A stretch of 64,000 bases of DNA from Pseudarthrobacter defluvii (lineage in GTDB: Bacteria > Actinomycetota > Actinomycetes > Actinomycetales > Micrococcaceae), in contig NZ_JAUSYG010000001.1 in NCBI RefSeq assembly GCF_030816725.1, positions 2,790,001-2,854,000 on the forward strand, read 5' to 3'. Below the pieces are notes generated by a model. The model searched no databases. It was not told the origin of the DNA and saw only the letters and a program-made list of their open reading frames with translations. Every line of letters begins with the position of its first letter. Within the stretch, counting starts at the first letter, position 1. Of this stretch, positions 32,877 through 41,491 are shown in pieces. The position numbers and the translations under genes are program-made.

Positions 32877-33704
32877 ATGCCCTGGCGTCCCCCACCCAAC
32901 GACCGCTTCTACCGGCTGATCGTCCGCACGGGGCAGTTCCTGCGCTGGGCCCTTCAGCTGGGTATCGGTGTCTCGGGGCTGGAGCACCTCCCCACGGCAC
33001 ACCCGCGAAGCGGCCCGTCCAGGGAGGCGACACCCGGCACCGGGGCGGTCTTTGCCGTCACACACTTCGGCTACCTGGACTTCGCCGTCCTTGAGCTGCT
33101 CCTGTGGCGCCGCACCGGCGCCCAGCTGCGGTTTTTGGTCCACCAGGGCGCGGCGGACCATTGGCTGGCTGGCCCCGCCATCAGTGCCACAGGCCAGATA
33201 GTGGTGGGGTACACGGACCACCACTGGGACGCCTACGACGCCGCCGTGGCCAAGCTGCGGGCCGGCGAATATTTGGCGGTCTTTCCCGAGGCGGGGGTGA
33301 GCCGGAGTTTCACCGTGCGTGAGTGCCGGAGCGGGGCTGTCCGGATGGCGGCGGAGGCAGGCGTCCCGGTCATCCCGGTGTCTGTCTGGGGCGCCCACCG
33401 GATCCTGACCCGCGGCCATGGCTTCTCCCCGCGGCGCAGCTGGCGCGCGCCCGTCCGGGTCCAGGTTGACAAGCCGATGGTGTTTCCGCGTGACGTTGAT
33501 GTGGACGCCGCAACGGAAAGGCTGCGCAGCACACTCCAGGCAGGGATCGAGGACTGCATCGCCGGCTTTCCGCTCCAGCCAGAACCAGGGGCCTGGTGGA
33601 TGCCGGCACACCTGGGCGGCAGCGCCCCCACCGATGCCCAGCGGCAGCTGCTGGACGCAGCCGACGCAGCCGCGGGCCGCCGTCGTGCTCCCCGCACGAA
33701 GTAG
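32877..33704 (+). CDS. PlsC-family acyltransferase
   Basis: A 275-residue lysophospholipid acyltransferase. The HX4D motif is H-F-G-Y-L-D in THFGYLDF, and the substrate motif is FPEAGVSRSF (usual FPEGT-SR). Followed by PVIPVSVWG, a third family block. It transfers an acyl group to a lysophosphatidic acid-type acceptor at the membrane. ATG 32877 begins 10 bp after the hydrolase stop; the frame upstream is rejected. Confidence 0.88.
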   Translation: MPWRPPPNDRFYRLIVRTGQFLRWALQLGIGVSGLEHLPTAHPRSGPSREATPGTGAVFAVTHFGYLDFAVLELLLWRRTGAQLRFLVHQGAADHWLAGPAISATGQIVVGYTDHHWDAYDAAVAKLRAGEYLAVFPEAGVSRSFTVRECRSGAVRMAAEAGVPVIPVSVWGAHRILTRGHGFSPRRSWRAPVRVQVDKPMVFPRDVDVDAATERLRSTLQAGIEDCIAGFPLQPEPGAWWMPAHLGGSAPTDAQRQLLDAADAAAGRRRAPRTK

Positions 33705-33758
33705 TCCCCGGGCGAAGCAGCACCCTGCACGCAGTAGCCGGAACACGGTGCTTAAGCA

Positions 33759-33802
33759 GTCAGTGCCACGCGCCATCCCTTGGGACAGCACGTGGCACTG
33801 AC
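33759..33802. promoter_or_regulatory. Inverted repeat between convergent genes
   Basis: Perfect 12-bp arms GTCAGTGCCACG (33759-33770) and CGTGGCACTGAC (33791-33802), with an inner small stem TCCC-TT-GGGA. No T-run follows either side. It may be a bidirectional terminator of unusual form or a protein binding site. Confidence 0.6.
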
Positions 33803-33821
33803 GTGGGCGGCAGGGGATGTG

Positions 33822-34856
33822 CTAGTCCGAGACCACCAGGGTTTCCCCGCCCGCCAGCCGCGCTTTGCCGCTCTCAAGGAGGGGCTCGACGGCGGCGCGC
33901 AGGGCGGTCATGGAATCGTCCAGTTCCAGCATGACAGGGTGCTGGTACGCGATCAGGGCAAGGATGTCGCGGACCGCTTCGGCGGCGTCGTCAGCGGTGA
34001 GCGATGGCTCGTGCCCTACGAAGACGTCGGTGGGCGTTTCCGGCCCCGCGGTCTCAGCACCCGGCGCTGCGTCGGGATCGGCAGGCGCGGCATAGCTGAC
34101 CGCGAACGCGCGGATGCGTCCCTTCTTAGTGGGTGCCACCCCTTGGCCGAACGCGGACTCGGGCTGGGCCCGCAGCACGATGGCGCCGTGGGCTCCGGTG
34201 AGCTCGTCCAGGAACAGCTTCTGCACCTGGCCCACGGACAGCACCCCCGGAGAGTCCCAGCCGTGGATGGAGGTGTAGTACCGGCCCACCACGTCCGTCA
34301 GCTCCACGGAGCCTGTGGCCAGGTCCATCACCACGTCGGAGCCGGCGTTTTCGCCGTCAATGGGGCGCCCGCCGTGGTCCTTGTCCGGGAAGACCGGCAG
34401 CCGGAGGGCCCCCGGTTCGACGACGGCCAGCCGGGAGCGCTGGATCGGCGCCAGGCCGAAGGCTTCGGCGAACGCGGCACCGGCCGTGCCGGGCTCCACC
34501 TTGGCCCGCAGTTTGGTAACGCCCGACGGCGCGTGTTCGGCTTCCCGCCGCAGCATGGTCAGGAGGCTGGCACCGATGCCCGCGCGGCGATGGTCCTTCG
34601 CCACTTCGATGTACGTCCACAGGCGCTCCGGGTGCAGCGACGCTTCATAGACCACGCCGGCGGCCACGGGAATGCCCACGCCGTCAACGACGTCTTCCGC
34701 CACGACGCAGCGGCGCCAGGGCATGCCGTCCCTGCCGTTGGAGGAGACGGCGAGGGCGCCACGGAACTGGCGGGCCTGGGCGGTGTCCGGGTCACCCCAG
34801 ATTTCCAGGAGCGCCAGGTCGTCGCCGTCGCGCCATTCGCGGTATTCGATGGCCAT
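33822..34856 (-). CDS. GNAT-family N-acetyltransferase
   Basis: A 344-residue protein. A GNAT domain occupies residues 1 to about 150, with the acetyl-CoA loop VAKDHRRAGIGASLLTML (R/Q-x2-G-x-G/A pattern). The C-terminal half is a second, degenerate GNAT-like or accessory domain (VGHEPSLTADDAAEAVRDILALI). It lies 2 bp after glyS on the same strand and is co-transcribed; the acceptor is unknown. Confidence 0.85.
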   Translation of the reverse strand: MAIEYREWRDGDDLALLEIWGDPDTAQARQFRGALAVSSNGRDGMPWRRCVVAEDVVDGVGIPVAAGVVYEASLHPERLWTYIEVAKDHRRAGIGASLLTMLRREAEHAPSGVTKLRAKVEPGTAGAAFAEAFGLAPIQRSRLAVVEPGALRLPVFPDKDHGGRPIDGENAGSDVVMDLATGSVELTDVVGRYYTSIHGWDSPGVLSVGQVQKLFLDELTGAHGAIVLRAQPESAFGQGVAPTKKGRIRAFAVSYAAPADPDAAPGAETAGPETPTDVFVGHEPSLTADDAAEAVRDILALIAYQHPVMLELDDSMTALRAAVEPLLESGKARLAGGETLVVSD

Positions 34857-34858
34857 GC

Positions 34859-36244
34859 TCAGGCGCCGATCAGCCGTGCCGCCAGGTAGCCCTCCACCTT
34901 GTCCAGGGAGACGCGCTCCTGGCTCATGGTGTCCCGCTCGCGGATGGTGACGGCCTGGTCCTCGAGGGTGTCGAAGTCCACGGTGATGCAGAACGGGGTG
35001 CCGATCTCGTCCTGGCGGCGGTAGCGGCGGCCGATGGCACCGGCATCGTCGAAATCGATGTTCCAGTTCTTCCGCAGCTGTGCGCCCAGGGCCTTGGCCT
35101 TCGGGGAGAGGTCCTCGTTGCGGCTCAGCGGCAGCACGGCGGCCTTGACCGGGGCCAGGCGCGGGTCAAGCTTCAGCACGGTGCGCACATCCACGCCGCC
35201 CTTGGCGTTGGGCGCCTCGTCCTCGGTGTAGGCGTCCACCAGGAATGCCATGAAGGAACGGGTCAGGCCAGCCGCGGGCTCAATGACATACGGGGTGTAG
35301 CGCTCGTTGGTGGCCTGGTTAAAGTAGCTCAGGTCCGTGCCGGATGCCTTGGCGTGGGTGGAGAGGTCGAAGTCGGTGCGGTTGGCGATGCCTTCCAGCT
35401 CGCCCCATTCCGAGCCCTGGAAGCCGAAGCGGTATTCGATGTCCGTAGTGCCCTTGGAGTAGTGGCTGAGCTTTTCCTTGGGGTGCTCGTAGAAGCGCAG
35501 GTTCTCGTCCCGGATGCCCAGGCCGGTGTACCAGGCCATGCGCTCGTTCATCCAGTACTTGTGCCATTCTTCGTCCGTGCCGGGCTCCACGAAGAATTCC
35601 ATTTCCATCTGCTCGAACTCACGGGTGCGGAAAATGAAGTTGCCCGGCGTGATCTCGTTGCGGAAGGACTTGCCGATCTGGCCGATGCCGAACGGCGGCT
35701 TCTTCCGGGACGTGGTGAGGACGTTGTTGAAGTTCACGAAGATGCCCTGCGCGGTCTCGGGACGCAGGTAGTGCAGGCCCTCTTCGTTGGCCACCGGCCC
35801 CAGGTAGGTCTTGAGCAGGCCGGAGAACTCCTGCGGCTCGGTCCACTGGCCGCGGGTGCCGCAGTTGGCGCAGGCGATGTCCTTGAGGCCGTTCTCCGCC
35901 GGGCGGCCCTTCTTTTCCTCGTACTCCTCCTCGAGGTGGTCCGCGCGGTAGCGCTTGTGGCAGGAGAGGCACTCAACCAGGGGGTCGGAGAAGACCTCCA
36001 CGTGGCCGGAGGCTTCCCAGACCTGGCGGGGCAGGATCACGGAGGAGTCCAGGCCCACCACGTCCTCGCGGCCGCGGACCATGGACTGCCACCACTGGCG
36101 CTTGATGTTTTCCTTCAGCTCGGCGCCGAGGGGGCCGTAGTCCCAGGCAGAGCGGGAGCCGCCGTAGATCTCACCGGCCTGGAACACGAAGCCCCTCCGC
36201 TTGGAGAGGGAGATGACCTGGTCGAGGACGGATTTTGCTGCCAT
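34859..36244 (-). CDS. glyS: Glycyl-tRNA synthetase (single-subunit type)
   Basis: A 461-residue class II synthetase of the alpha2 type. Class II motif 1 region begins [17 protein letters not shown], motif 2 is [25 protein letters not shown], and motif 3 is [15 protein letters not shown] zinc-ribbon-like insert has C-x2-C twice (CLSCHK, CANCG). The anticodon-binding domain is at the C-terminus. Upstream 129 bp hold GC-rich hairpin-forming sequence but no recognisable T-box. Confidence 0.97.
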   Translation of the reverse strand: MAAKSVLDQVISLSKRRGFVFQAGEIYGGSRSAWDYGPLGAELKENIKRQWWQSMVRGREDVVGLDSSVILPRQVWEASGHVEVFSDPLVECLSCHKRYRADHLEEEYEEKKGRPAENGLKDIACANCGTRGQWTEPQEFSGLLKTYLGPVANEEGLHYLRPETAQGIFVNFNNVLTTSRKKPPFGIGQIGKSFRNEITPGNFIFRTREFEQMEMEFFVEPGTDEEWHKYWMNERMAWYTGLGIRDENLRFYEHPKEKLSHYSKGTTDIEYRFGFQGSEWGELEGIANRTDFDLSTHAKASGTDLSYFNQATNERYTPYVIEPAAGLTRSFMAFLVDAYTEDEAPNAKGGVDVRTVLKLDPRLAPVKAAVLPLSRNEDLSPKAKALGAQLRKNWNIDFDDAGAIGRRYRRQDEIGTPFCITVDFDTLEDQAVTIRERDTMSQERVSLDKVEGYLAARLIGA

Positions 36245-36373
36245 GGGATAACTCCAATTTCTACAGGGCCGCTGGGTGCGGTCCGCGGGTTGTCGGGCCC
36301 GGGCTGCGCTGTGACTGGAGCACAGGTGCAGCGCACCGGGACGGATGAAGGAAGACGGTGGAAAGCTTGTGTC

Positions 36374-37372
36374 CTAGCGTACCGGCCACTGCCTGCGCAG
36401 CGCTCCCCGCGGCCAGGGCAGGGTGGCCAGGATGATGGCGGCGAGGGTCAGCAGGGTCCCGAGCACGGTGGCCGGCGCCACGATGGTGCCCGGGGCGGGA
36501 AGCGCCAGGTCCAGGGCCAGGGATCCGAGCAGCTGGCCGGCGATCATCCCCAGCCCGGTGACCAGCACGCCCAGGCTGCGGACCAGGAGGGCGCCCAGGC
36601 CGATGAAGACGCAGCCCATGGGACCGCCCAAGTAATACCACCACTCCCCCGGCAGCGGGTTGGCGGGGCCGGCCAGGGCCAGCTTCACCGCATACGCTGC
36701 CCACAGCACGATGCAGCCGGCCACGAAATTGACCAGCGTGGCGGCGATGGGGGTGCCGTAGTGGAGCGTCGCGGTGCCGTTCATGGCCTGCTGGAAACTC
36801 ATGAGGAAGCCCGCCGCCACCGGCAGGAGGAGGGGAAGCAGCAACCCTGTAACGCCGTCCCCTGCGCCTGCGCTGCTGAACCGGGGCGACACCGCCCAGG
36901 CGACGGCGGCGATGGTCAGGATGCAGCCGATGATGCGGATGCCGGTCACGGATTTCTTTCCGGCCGGGCCTATCCCCAGCCGGTCCACCAGCAGGCCGCT
37001 CACTGTCTGGCCTGTGACGGTGGCGACGGTGAACAGCGCCACGCCGAGGATGCCCACAGTGAAGGACTGGGCAAACACGAACAGTGCACCGATGGCGCCC
37101 GCCACCACGTAGATCCGGGGAAAGGCCCGGTTCCGGACGGCGGGGAGGATGTTCGCCAGGCCGGCCCTGCCGCGCGGCAACAGCAGCGAAATGACGATCA
37201 TGACCAGCAGTCCTGTGCTGAAACTCACGGCCGCGGCGGCGATTCCATCGTTGAGCCGGGCACCCAGCGCCCCGTTGATGCGCCCCTGGACGGGGATGGC
37301 GAGGCCCGAGCCCACGGCCAGGGGCAGGCCTGCGAGTACCGGCAGGCGGGAAGGGGAGGTCATTGAATCCAC
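36374..37372 (-). CDS. DMT-family transporter (YdcZ/DUF606-like)
   Basis: A 332-residue membrane protein of ten helices in two repeated halves (GLPLAVGSGLAIPVQGRINGALGARL and VAAGFLMSFQQAMNGTATLHYG, both with an N-G element after the second helix). This pattern is that of the YdcZ (DUF606) DMT exporters. ATG 37372, or 37363, is possible. Substrate unknown. It runs opposite to the S4 gene that starts 24 bp away. Confidence 0.87.
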   Translation of the reverse strand: MDSMTSPSRLPVLAGLPLAVGSGLAIPVQGRINGALGARLNDGIAAAAVSFSTGLLVMIVISLLLPRGRAGLANILPAVRNRAFPRIYVVAGAIGALFVFAQSFTVGILGVALFTVATVTGQTVSGLLVDRLGIGPAGKKSVTGIRIIGCILTIAAVAWAVSPRFSSAGAGDGVTGLLLPLLLPVAAGFLMSFQQAMNGTATLHYGTPIAATLVNFVAGCIVLWAAYAVKLALAGPANPLPGEWWYYLGGPMGCVFIGLGALLVRSLGVLVTGLGMIAGQLLGSLALDLALPAPGTIVAPATVLGTLLTLAAIILATLPWPRGALRRQWPVR

Positions 37373-37395
37373 CTTAGTTCAGGCATTATTGCTCT

Positions 37396-37629
37396 ATGAG
37401 CAACCCCATTGACGACGTCCCCATCCGCGACAGCATGATCAGGCTGGGCCAACTGCTGAAGCTCGCCAACCTCGTGGAGGACGGCGTGGAGGCGGCAGAG
37501 CTCATCAAGAACGGGCTGGTCAAGGTCAATGGTGAGATCGACGACCGCCGCGGGCGCCAGCTCCACGACGGGGACACCGTCACCGTAAACGGCCACACCG
37601 TCCGGGTGGCGGCACCAAAGGCGGACTAG
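37396..37629 (+). CDS. S4-domain RNA-binding protein (RqcP-like)
   Basis: A 77-residue protein that is a single S4 domain: IRLGQLLKLANLVEDGVEAAELIKNGLVKVNGEIDDRRGRQLHDGDTV. It is similar to YaaA/RqcP-type S4 proteins that bind the large ribosomal subunit in quality control. No ribosome binding site stands out in the 24-bp spacer from the DMT gene. A role in stalled-ribosome rescue is known for RqcP, and is inferred here. Confidence 0.87.
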   Translation: MSNPIDDVPIRDSMIRLGQLLKLANLVEDGVEAAELIKNGLVKVNGEIDDRRGRQLHDGDTVTVNGHTVRVAAPKAD

Positions 37630-37663
37630 CGACGGCAGCCGGCGGGCGCCGCCGTCGTACGTT

Positions 37664-38314
37664 CTATTTGTTCAGCACCTCATGGGTGAGGAACTCGCCC
37701 ACGTGCCCGATCTCCTGCTGGTTGATGCCGTGCCACATGCCCGTGTACAGCACCTTGGTGAGCTTGACGTGCCTGCGCACCCAGCCCATGGTGAACTCGA
37801 TTTTGTCCTGGGTGATCACAGGATCCTGCTGGTCCCGGCCCCAGAACATGGGCACGGTGCCGTCCAGTTCATGGTCCTTGAACGACGGGTCCCCGGCAGC
37901 GTCCACTACGAAACCTGACAGTCCGACGACGGCTGCGAAGTCCGTGGGCCGCTGGCGCAGGAGGGTGGTGGCCATCGCCATGCCCATGGAGAAGCCGAGC
38001 AGGGTCACCGACGGGTGGCCCACACGAATGGTGTCGATCCAGTCGAGCACGTAGGCCGAGGCCTTCTTGACCCGCTCCAGCGAGTACTCGATGGAGGCGG
38101 TGAGCGGGAACCAGGTGAAACCCGGGCCCATGGCGATGGGCGCCCGCACGGACGCGACGGCGAAGTCCCCGGGCAGCATGTCGGCCAGGCTGAGCAGGTC
38201 CTGCTCGTTGGCGCCGTAGCCGTGGAGCAGCACCAGCAGCGGTTTGCCGGCGCGCTGGTCTTCGGGATGGGACCACAGGACAACGGGGGCAGGAAATACT
38301 TCGGCGTCAGTCAT
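37664..38314 (-). CDS. Carboxylesterase-type alpha/beta hydrolase
   Basis: A 216-residue esterase of the phospholipase/carboxylesterase family. Motifs: VLLHGYGANEQDLLSLADMLP (oxyanion/lid), GFSMGMAMA with the catalytic Ser, DPVITQDKIEF (Asp) and GMWHGINQQE (His). Starts at ATG 38314 or 38323. It diverges from the SGNH hydrolase gene, with tandem palindromes between them. Confidence 0.87.
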   Translation of the reverse strand: MTDAEVFPAPVVLWSHPEDQRAGKPLLVLLHGYGANEQDLLSLADMLPGDFAVASVRAPIAMGPGFTWFPLTASIEYSLERVKKASAYVLDWIDTIRVGHPSVTLLGFSMGMAMATTLLRQRPTDFAAVVGLSGFVVDAAGDPSFKDHELDGTVPMFWGRDQQDPVITQDKIEFTMGWVRRHVKLTKVLYTGMWHGINQQEIGHVGEFLTHEVLNK

Positions 38315-38330
38315 GGTTTCCATTCTTACA

Positions 38331-38364
38331 GTTACCCGAAGGTAACAACCTACGTTCGCGTAGG
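38331..38364. promoter_or_regulatory. Tandem palindromes between two divergent hydrolase genes
   Basis: Two adjacent perfect inverted repeats: GTTACC-CGAA-GGTAAC (38331-38346) and CCTACG-TTCG-CGTAGG (38349-38364). The first matches the core of 14077-14102 in the form GTTAC-N6-GTAAC. The sites lie directly before the ATG of the minus gene and 27 bp before the plus gene start. Confidence 0.7.
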
Positions 38365-38391
38365 CATGGAAGCGGAAGGCAGGATAGGACC

Positions 38392-39261
38392 GTGACTGAC
38401 GCAAGTGCCCTCCAGACCCCCTCCGTGCGCCCCGGTTCCCACCCCTGGACCCGGTACGTGGCGATGGGTGATTCCTTCACCGAAGGCATCGGCGACCCCG
38501 AACCCTCACGCCCGGGAGGCCACCGCGGTTGGGCCGACAGGGTGGCCGAAGAGCTGGGCCGCACCCAGCCGGACTTCGCCTATGCCAACCTGGCGGTGCG
38601 CGGCAGATTGCTCCAGCAGATCGTGGACCAGCAACTGGCCCCGGCCCTGGAACTGAAGCCGGACCTGGTGACCCTGTCCGCCGGCGGCAATGACCTGATC
38701 CGTCCGGGCGGCGATCCCGACGCGTTGGCCGAGAAGCTCGACTCCGTGGTCCAGATCCTGTCCATGGGCGGGGCCACGGTGGTCCTGTTCAATGGGCCGG
38801 ATACGGGCTCGTCCGTGCTGGGCAGGATCCGCAGCAAGGTGGCCATCTATAACGAGAACCTGCGGACTGTCGCTGCACGGCACGACGCCGTCATCGCGGA
38901 CATGTGGTCGCTGCGGCAGCTGAGCGACCCGCAGATGTGGGACCAGGACCGGCTGCACTTCTCCCCGCTGGGCCACCACACCATTGCGGCGATGGTTCTG
39001 GACGCGCTCAACGTGGAGCACTCCCTGGAACCGCTGCAGCCCAAGCCATTGCCGCCACGGACGTGGCGCGAGGCCAGGAGCGGGGATCTGGTGTGGGCGC
39101 GCGAATACTTCATGCCGTGGGTGCTGCGCCGGCTGCGCCACCAGTCGTCAGGCGACGGCATCACGGCAAAGCGGCCGACGCCGGGTCCCGTCTTCGGCCC
39201 GGGCGTCCCGTTGGGATCCGGGGAGGGTCCGTTGGGAACTTCGGAACCCAGTCGCCGGTAG
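38392..39261 (+). CDS. SGNH/GDSL hydrolase
   Basis: A 289-residue esterase/lipase of the SGNH type. Block I is AMGDSFTEGIGD with the nucleophile Ser, block III is TLSAGGNDLI, and block V is DRLHFSPLGHHT with Asp and His. No signal peptide is seen, so it is cytoplasmic. GTG 38392 starts the frame. The C-terminal 60 residues are Pro/Gly-rich. Confidence 0.92.
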   Translation: MTDASALQTPSVRPGSHPWTRYVAMGDSFTEGIGDPEPSRPGGHRGWADRVAEELGRTQPDFAYANLAVRGRLLQQIVDQQLAPALELKPDLVTLSAGGNDLIRPGGDPDALAEKLDSVVQILSMGGATVVLFNGPDTGSSVLGRIRSKVAIYNENLRTVAARHDAVIADMWSLRQLSDPQMWDQDRLHFSPLGHHTIAAMVLDALNVEHSLEPLQPKPLPPRTWREARSGDLVWAREYFMPWVLRRLRHQSSGDGITAKRPTPGPVFGPGVPLGSGEGPLGTSEPSRR

Positions 39262-39308
39262 GCTGCCGGGGTTACGCTGGAAGGACACCATACGAGAGGC
39301 GCCGCACC

Positions 39309-39890
39309 GTGAGCAGCTTGTTTTTCTGGATCATCATCCTGTCCTTCGTGGTCCCCATGGCCATGCGGGCGTACCGGCGCTCCGTGGCTCGGCGGGACCG
39401 GGACCAAGGCTTCCCCGGCCAAATCCCCGGCCCAGGCCAGTATCCCGGACCGGACCAGTTTCCGGGATCGAACCAGAATCCCGGGTACGGCCAGTACCCA
39501 GGGTCAGCCGGGCCGCAGAGCAACCAGCCCCGCGACGGTTACACCCAGCAGGACTACTTCTCCGGCGGCTTCCGCCAGGCCGGCCAGCCGCCTTTTGGCG
39601 GGCAGCAGCAGCCGCCGTACCAGTACGGGCAGCCGCCCATGCCGGACCCGCGCTTCGGCGCTGCGTCACAGGACTTCGGGCAGGAACCGCCGTACCAGCA
39701 GGGACACCAGCAGCAGCCGTACCAGCAGCAGGGACCCCGGCAGTCCTCCGGGCCTGCCACTCCCCCTCCCGCTTCGGCACCCCAGGGGTTCCGCGCACGC
39801 AAACTCGCGGAGCTGGACCAGCAGTACAGCAACGGTGAGATGTCGATGGAGGAGTACATGAAGCGCCGCGGCGACATCATGAACGGCTAG
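39309..39890 (+). CDS. SHOCT-domain protein with Pro/Gln-rich linker
   Basis: A 193-residue protein starting at GTG (VSSLFFWIIILSFVVPMAMRAYRRS). One N-terminal helix (about 5-24) anchors it; then about 130 residues of Pro/Gly/Gln/Tyr-rich low complexity with GQYPG-type repeats; a C-terminal SHOCT domain (RARKLAELDQQYSNGEMSMEEYMKRRGDI). SHOCT proteins are oligomerising modules. It may be a membrane-bound regulator or envelope protein. A terminator follows. Confidence 0.82.
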   Translation: MSSLFFWIIILSFVVPMAMRAYRRSVARRDRDQGFPGQIPGPGQYPGPDQFPGSNQNPGYGQYPGSAGPQSNQPRDGYTQQDYFSGGFRQAGQPPFGGQQQPPYQYGQPPMPDPRFGAASQDFGQEPPYQQGHQQQPYQQQGPRQSSGPATPPPASAPQGFRARKLAELDQQYSNGEMSMEEYMKRRGDIMNG

Positions 39891-39903
39891 CCAAGCTGGC
39901 ACT

Positions 39904-39942
39904 CAACAGGCCGGGGACCGACTCACGGTCCCCGGCCTGTTG
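39904..39942. terminator. Bidirectional terminator between SHOCT gene and mmsA
   Basis: A perfect 17-bp stem (CAACAGGCCGGGGACCG with its complement) and a 5-nt loop ACTCA. Located between convergent genes; a moderately T-rich tail (TTGCTTAATTC) lies on the plus side. Confidence 0.85.
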
Positions 39943-39960
39943 TTGCTTAATTCACTTGCC

Positions 39961-41445
39961 TTAATCCACCTGGGGGAAGCCCAGATCGATCACGGAGGTG
40001 GACGGATCCGGCCAGCGGGTGGTCACCACTTTGCCGCGCGTGTAGAAACGGATGCTGTCCGGACCGTACATGTGGGTGTCGCCGAACAGTGAGTTCTTCC
40101 AGCCGCCGAACGAGAACGTGCCCACCGGGACCGGGATGGGGACGTTGACGCCCACCATCCCTGCCTCCACGTCGAACTCGAACTGCCGCGCCGCGCCGCC
40201 GTCGCGGGTAAAGATGGCCGTGCCGTTGCCGAACTCATTGTCGTTGACCAGCTTCACGGCGTCGGCATAGGTGTCCACGCGCACCACGGAAAGGACCGGG
40301 CCGAAGATTTCGTCGTCGTACACCTTCATGCCGGGCTTGACGTGGTCCACCAGGCTGACGCCGATGAAGAACCCATTGGAGTCGAACTGCTGTGAGCGGC
40401 CGTCCACCACCACGGTTCCGCCTTCACCTTCGGCGCCCGAAACATAGGATGCCACCCGGTCCCGGTGCTCCGCGGTGATCAGGGGACCCATTTGTGATGC
40501 GGGATCGGTTCCGGCACCGATCTTCAGGTCTGCCATGCGGGTGGATATCGCCTTCACCAGGTCATCGGCGATGTTGCCCACGGCCACCAGGACGCTGACG
40601 GCCATGCAGCGTTCGCCGGCGGAACCGTAGGCGGCGGAAACCGCAGCGTCGGCAGCCATGTCCAGGTCGGCGTCGGGAAGCACCACCATGTGGTTCTTTG
40701 CACCACCCAGCGCCTGCACCCGCTTGCCGTGCTCTGCTGCCCGCTTGTAGATCGACTGGGCCACGGGGGTGGACCCGACGAAGCTCACTGCCTTCACGTC
40801 GGGGTGTTCGAGCAGGACGTCCACGGCTTCCTTGTCCCCCTGGACCACGTTCAGCACGCCGGCCGGGAGACCCGCTTCGGCGAAGGCCTCCGCGATGAAG
40901 ACGGCCGCCGACGGATCCTTTTCGCTGGGCTTCAGCAGGACCGTGTTGCCGCACGCGAGGGCGCTGCCGATCATCCACAGCGGCACCATGGCCGGGAAGT
41001 TGAACGGGGTAATGCAGGCCACGACGCCCACGGGCTGGCGGACGGAGTGGACATCGATGCCGCTGGAGACCTGCTCCGAGCGTTCGCCCTTGAGCATGTG
41101 GGACAGTCCGGTGGCGAAGTCGATGTTCTCGAGGCCGCGGGCGATTTCACCCTCGGCGTCGGAGAGGACCTTGCCGTGTTCGCTGGTGAGGATCGCGGCG
41201 AGTTCGGACTTTCGTTCAGTCAGGATTTCGCGGACCTTGAAGAAGATGGTGGTGCGCTTGGCCAGGCTGGTGGCCCGCCAGGCCGGGAGCGCAGCGCGGG
41301 CTGCCGCGATGGCTTCCTCTGTCCGTGCCGTGGAGGCGAGCGCCACCTGCTTCTCCTGCTGGCCGGTGGCGGGGTTGAAGACCGGACCGAAGCGGTCGGC
41401 ATCGGTGACGCGGGCACCGTTGATGTAGTGCGGAATGGTTTCCAA
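39961..41445 (-). CDS. mmsA: Methylmalonate-semialdehyde dehydrogenase (CoA-acylating)
   Basis: A 494-residue aldehyde dehydrogenase of the MMSDH class, making propionyl-CoA or acetyl-CoA in valine and thymine breakdown. The catalytic Cys is C280 in GSAGERCMA, and Asn251 in GGAKNHM replaces the usual general-base Glu, a hallmark of CoA-acylating enzymes. NAD site VACITPFNFPAMVPLWMIG. It follows mmsB on the same strand with 46 bp between, forming a valine-catabolic operon. Confidence 0.95.
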   Translation of the reverse strand: METIPHYINGARVTDADRFGPVFNPATGQQEKQVALASTARTEEAIAAARAALPAWRATSLAKRTTIFFKVREILTERKSELAAILTSEHGKVLSDAEGEIARGLENIDFATGLSHMLKGERSEQVSSGIDVHSVRQPVGVVACITPFNFPAMVPLWMIGSALACGNTVLLKPSEKDPSAAVFIAEAFAEAGLPAGVLNVVQGDKEAVDVLLEHPDVKAVSFVGSTPVAQSIYKRAAEHGKRVQALGGAKNHMVVLPDADLDMAADAAVSAAYGSAGERCMAVSVLVAVGNIADDLVKAISTRMADLKIGAGTDPASQMGPLITAEHRDRVASYVSGAEGEGGTVVVDGRSQQFDSNGFFIGVSLVDHVKPGMKVYDDEIFGPVLSVVRVDTYADAVKLVNDNEFGNGTAIFTRDGGAARQFEFDVEAGMVGVNVPIPVPVGTFSFGGWKNSLFGDTHMYGPDSIRFYTRGKVVTTRWPDPSTSVIDLGFPQVD

Positions 41446-41491
41446 GGGAGTCTCTTTTCCTGCGTTGCGTGCGGCTTGGTTAGTTGGACGG

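Noticed and set aside
36245-36373. T-box leader upstream of glyS
   Set aside because: No T-box core sequence or terminator/antiterminator pair was seen in the 129 bp.
35354-37366. 670-codon plus-strand frame opposite glyS and the YdcZ-like gene
   Set aside because: Crosses two well-supported minus genes; composition typical of mirror frames.
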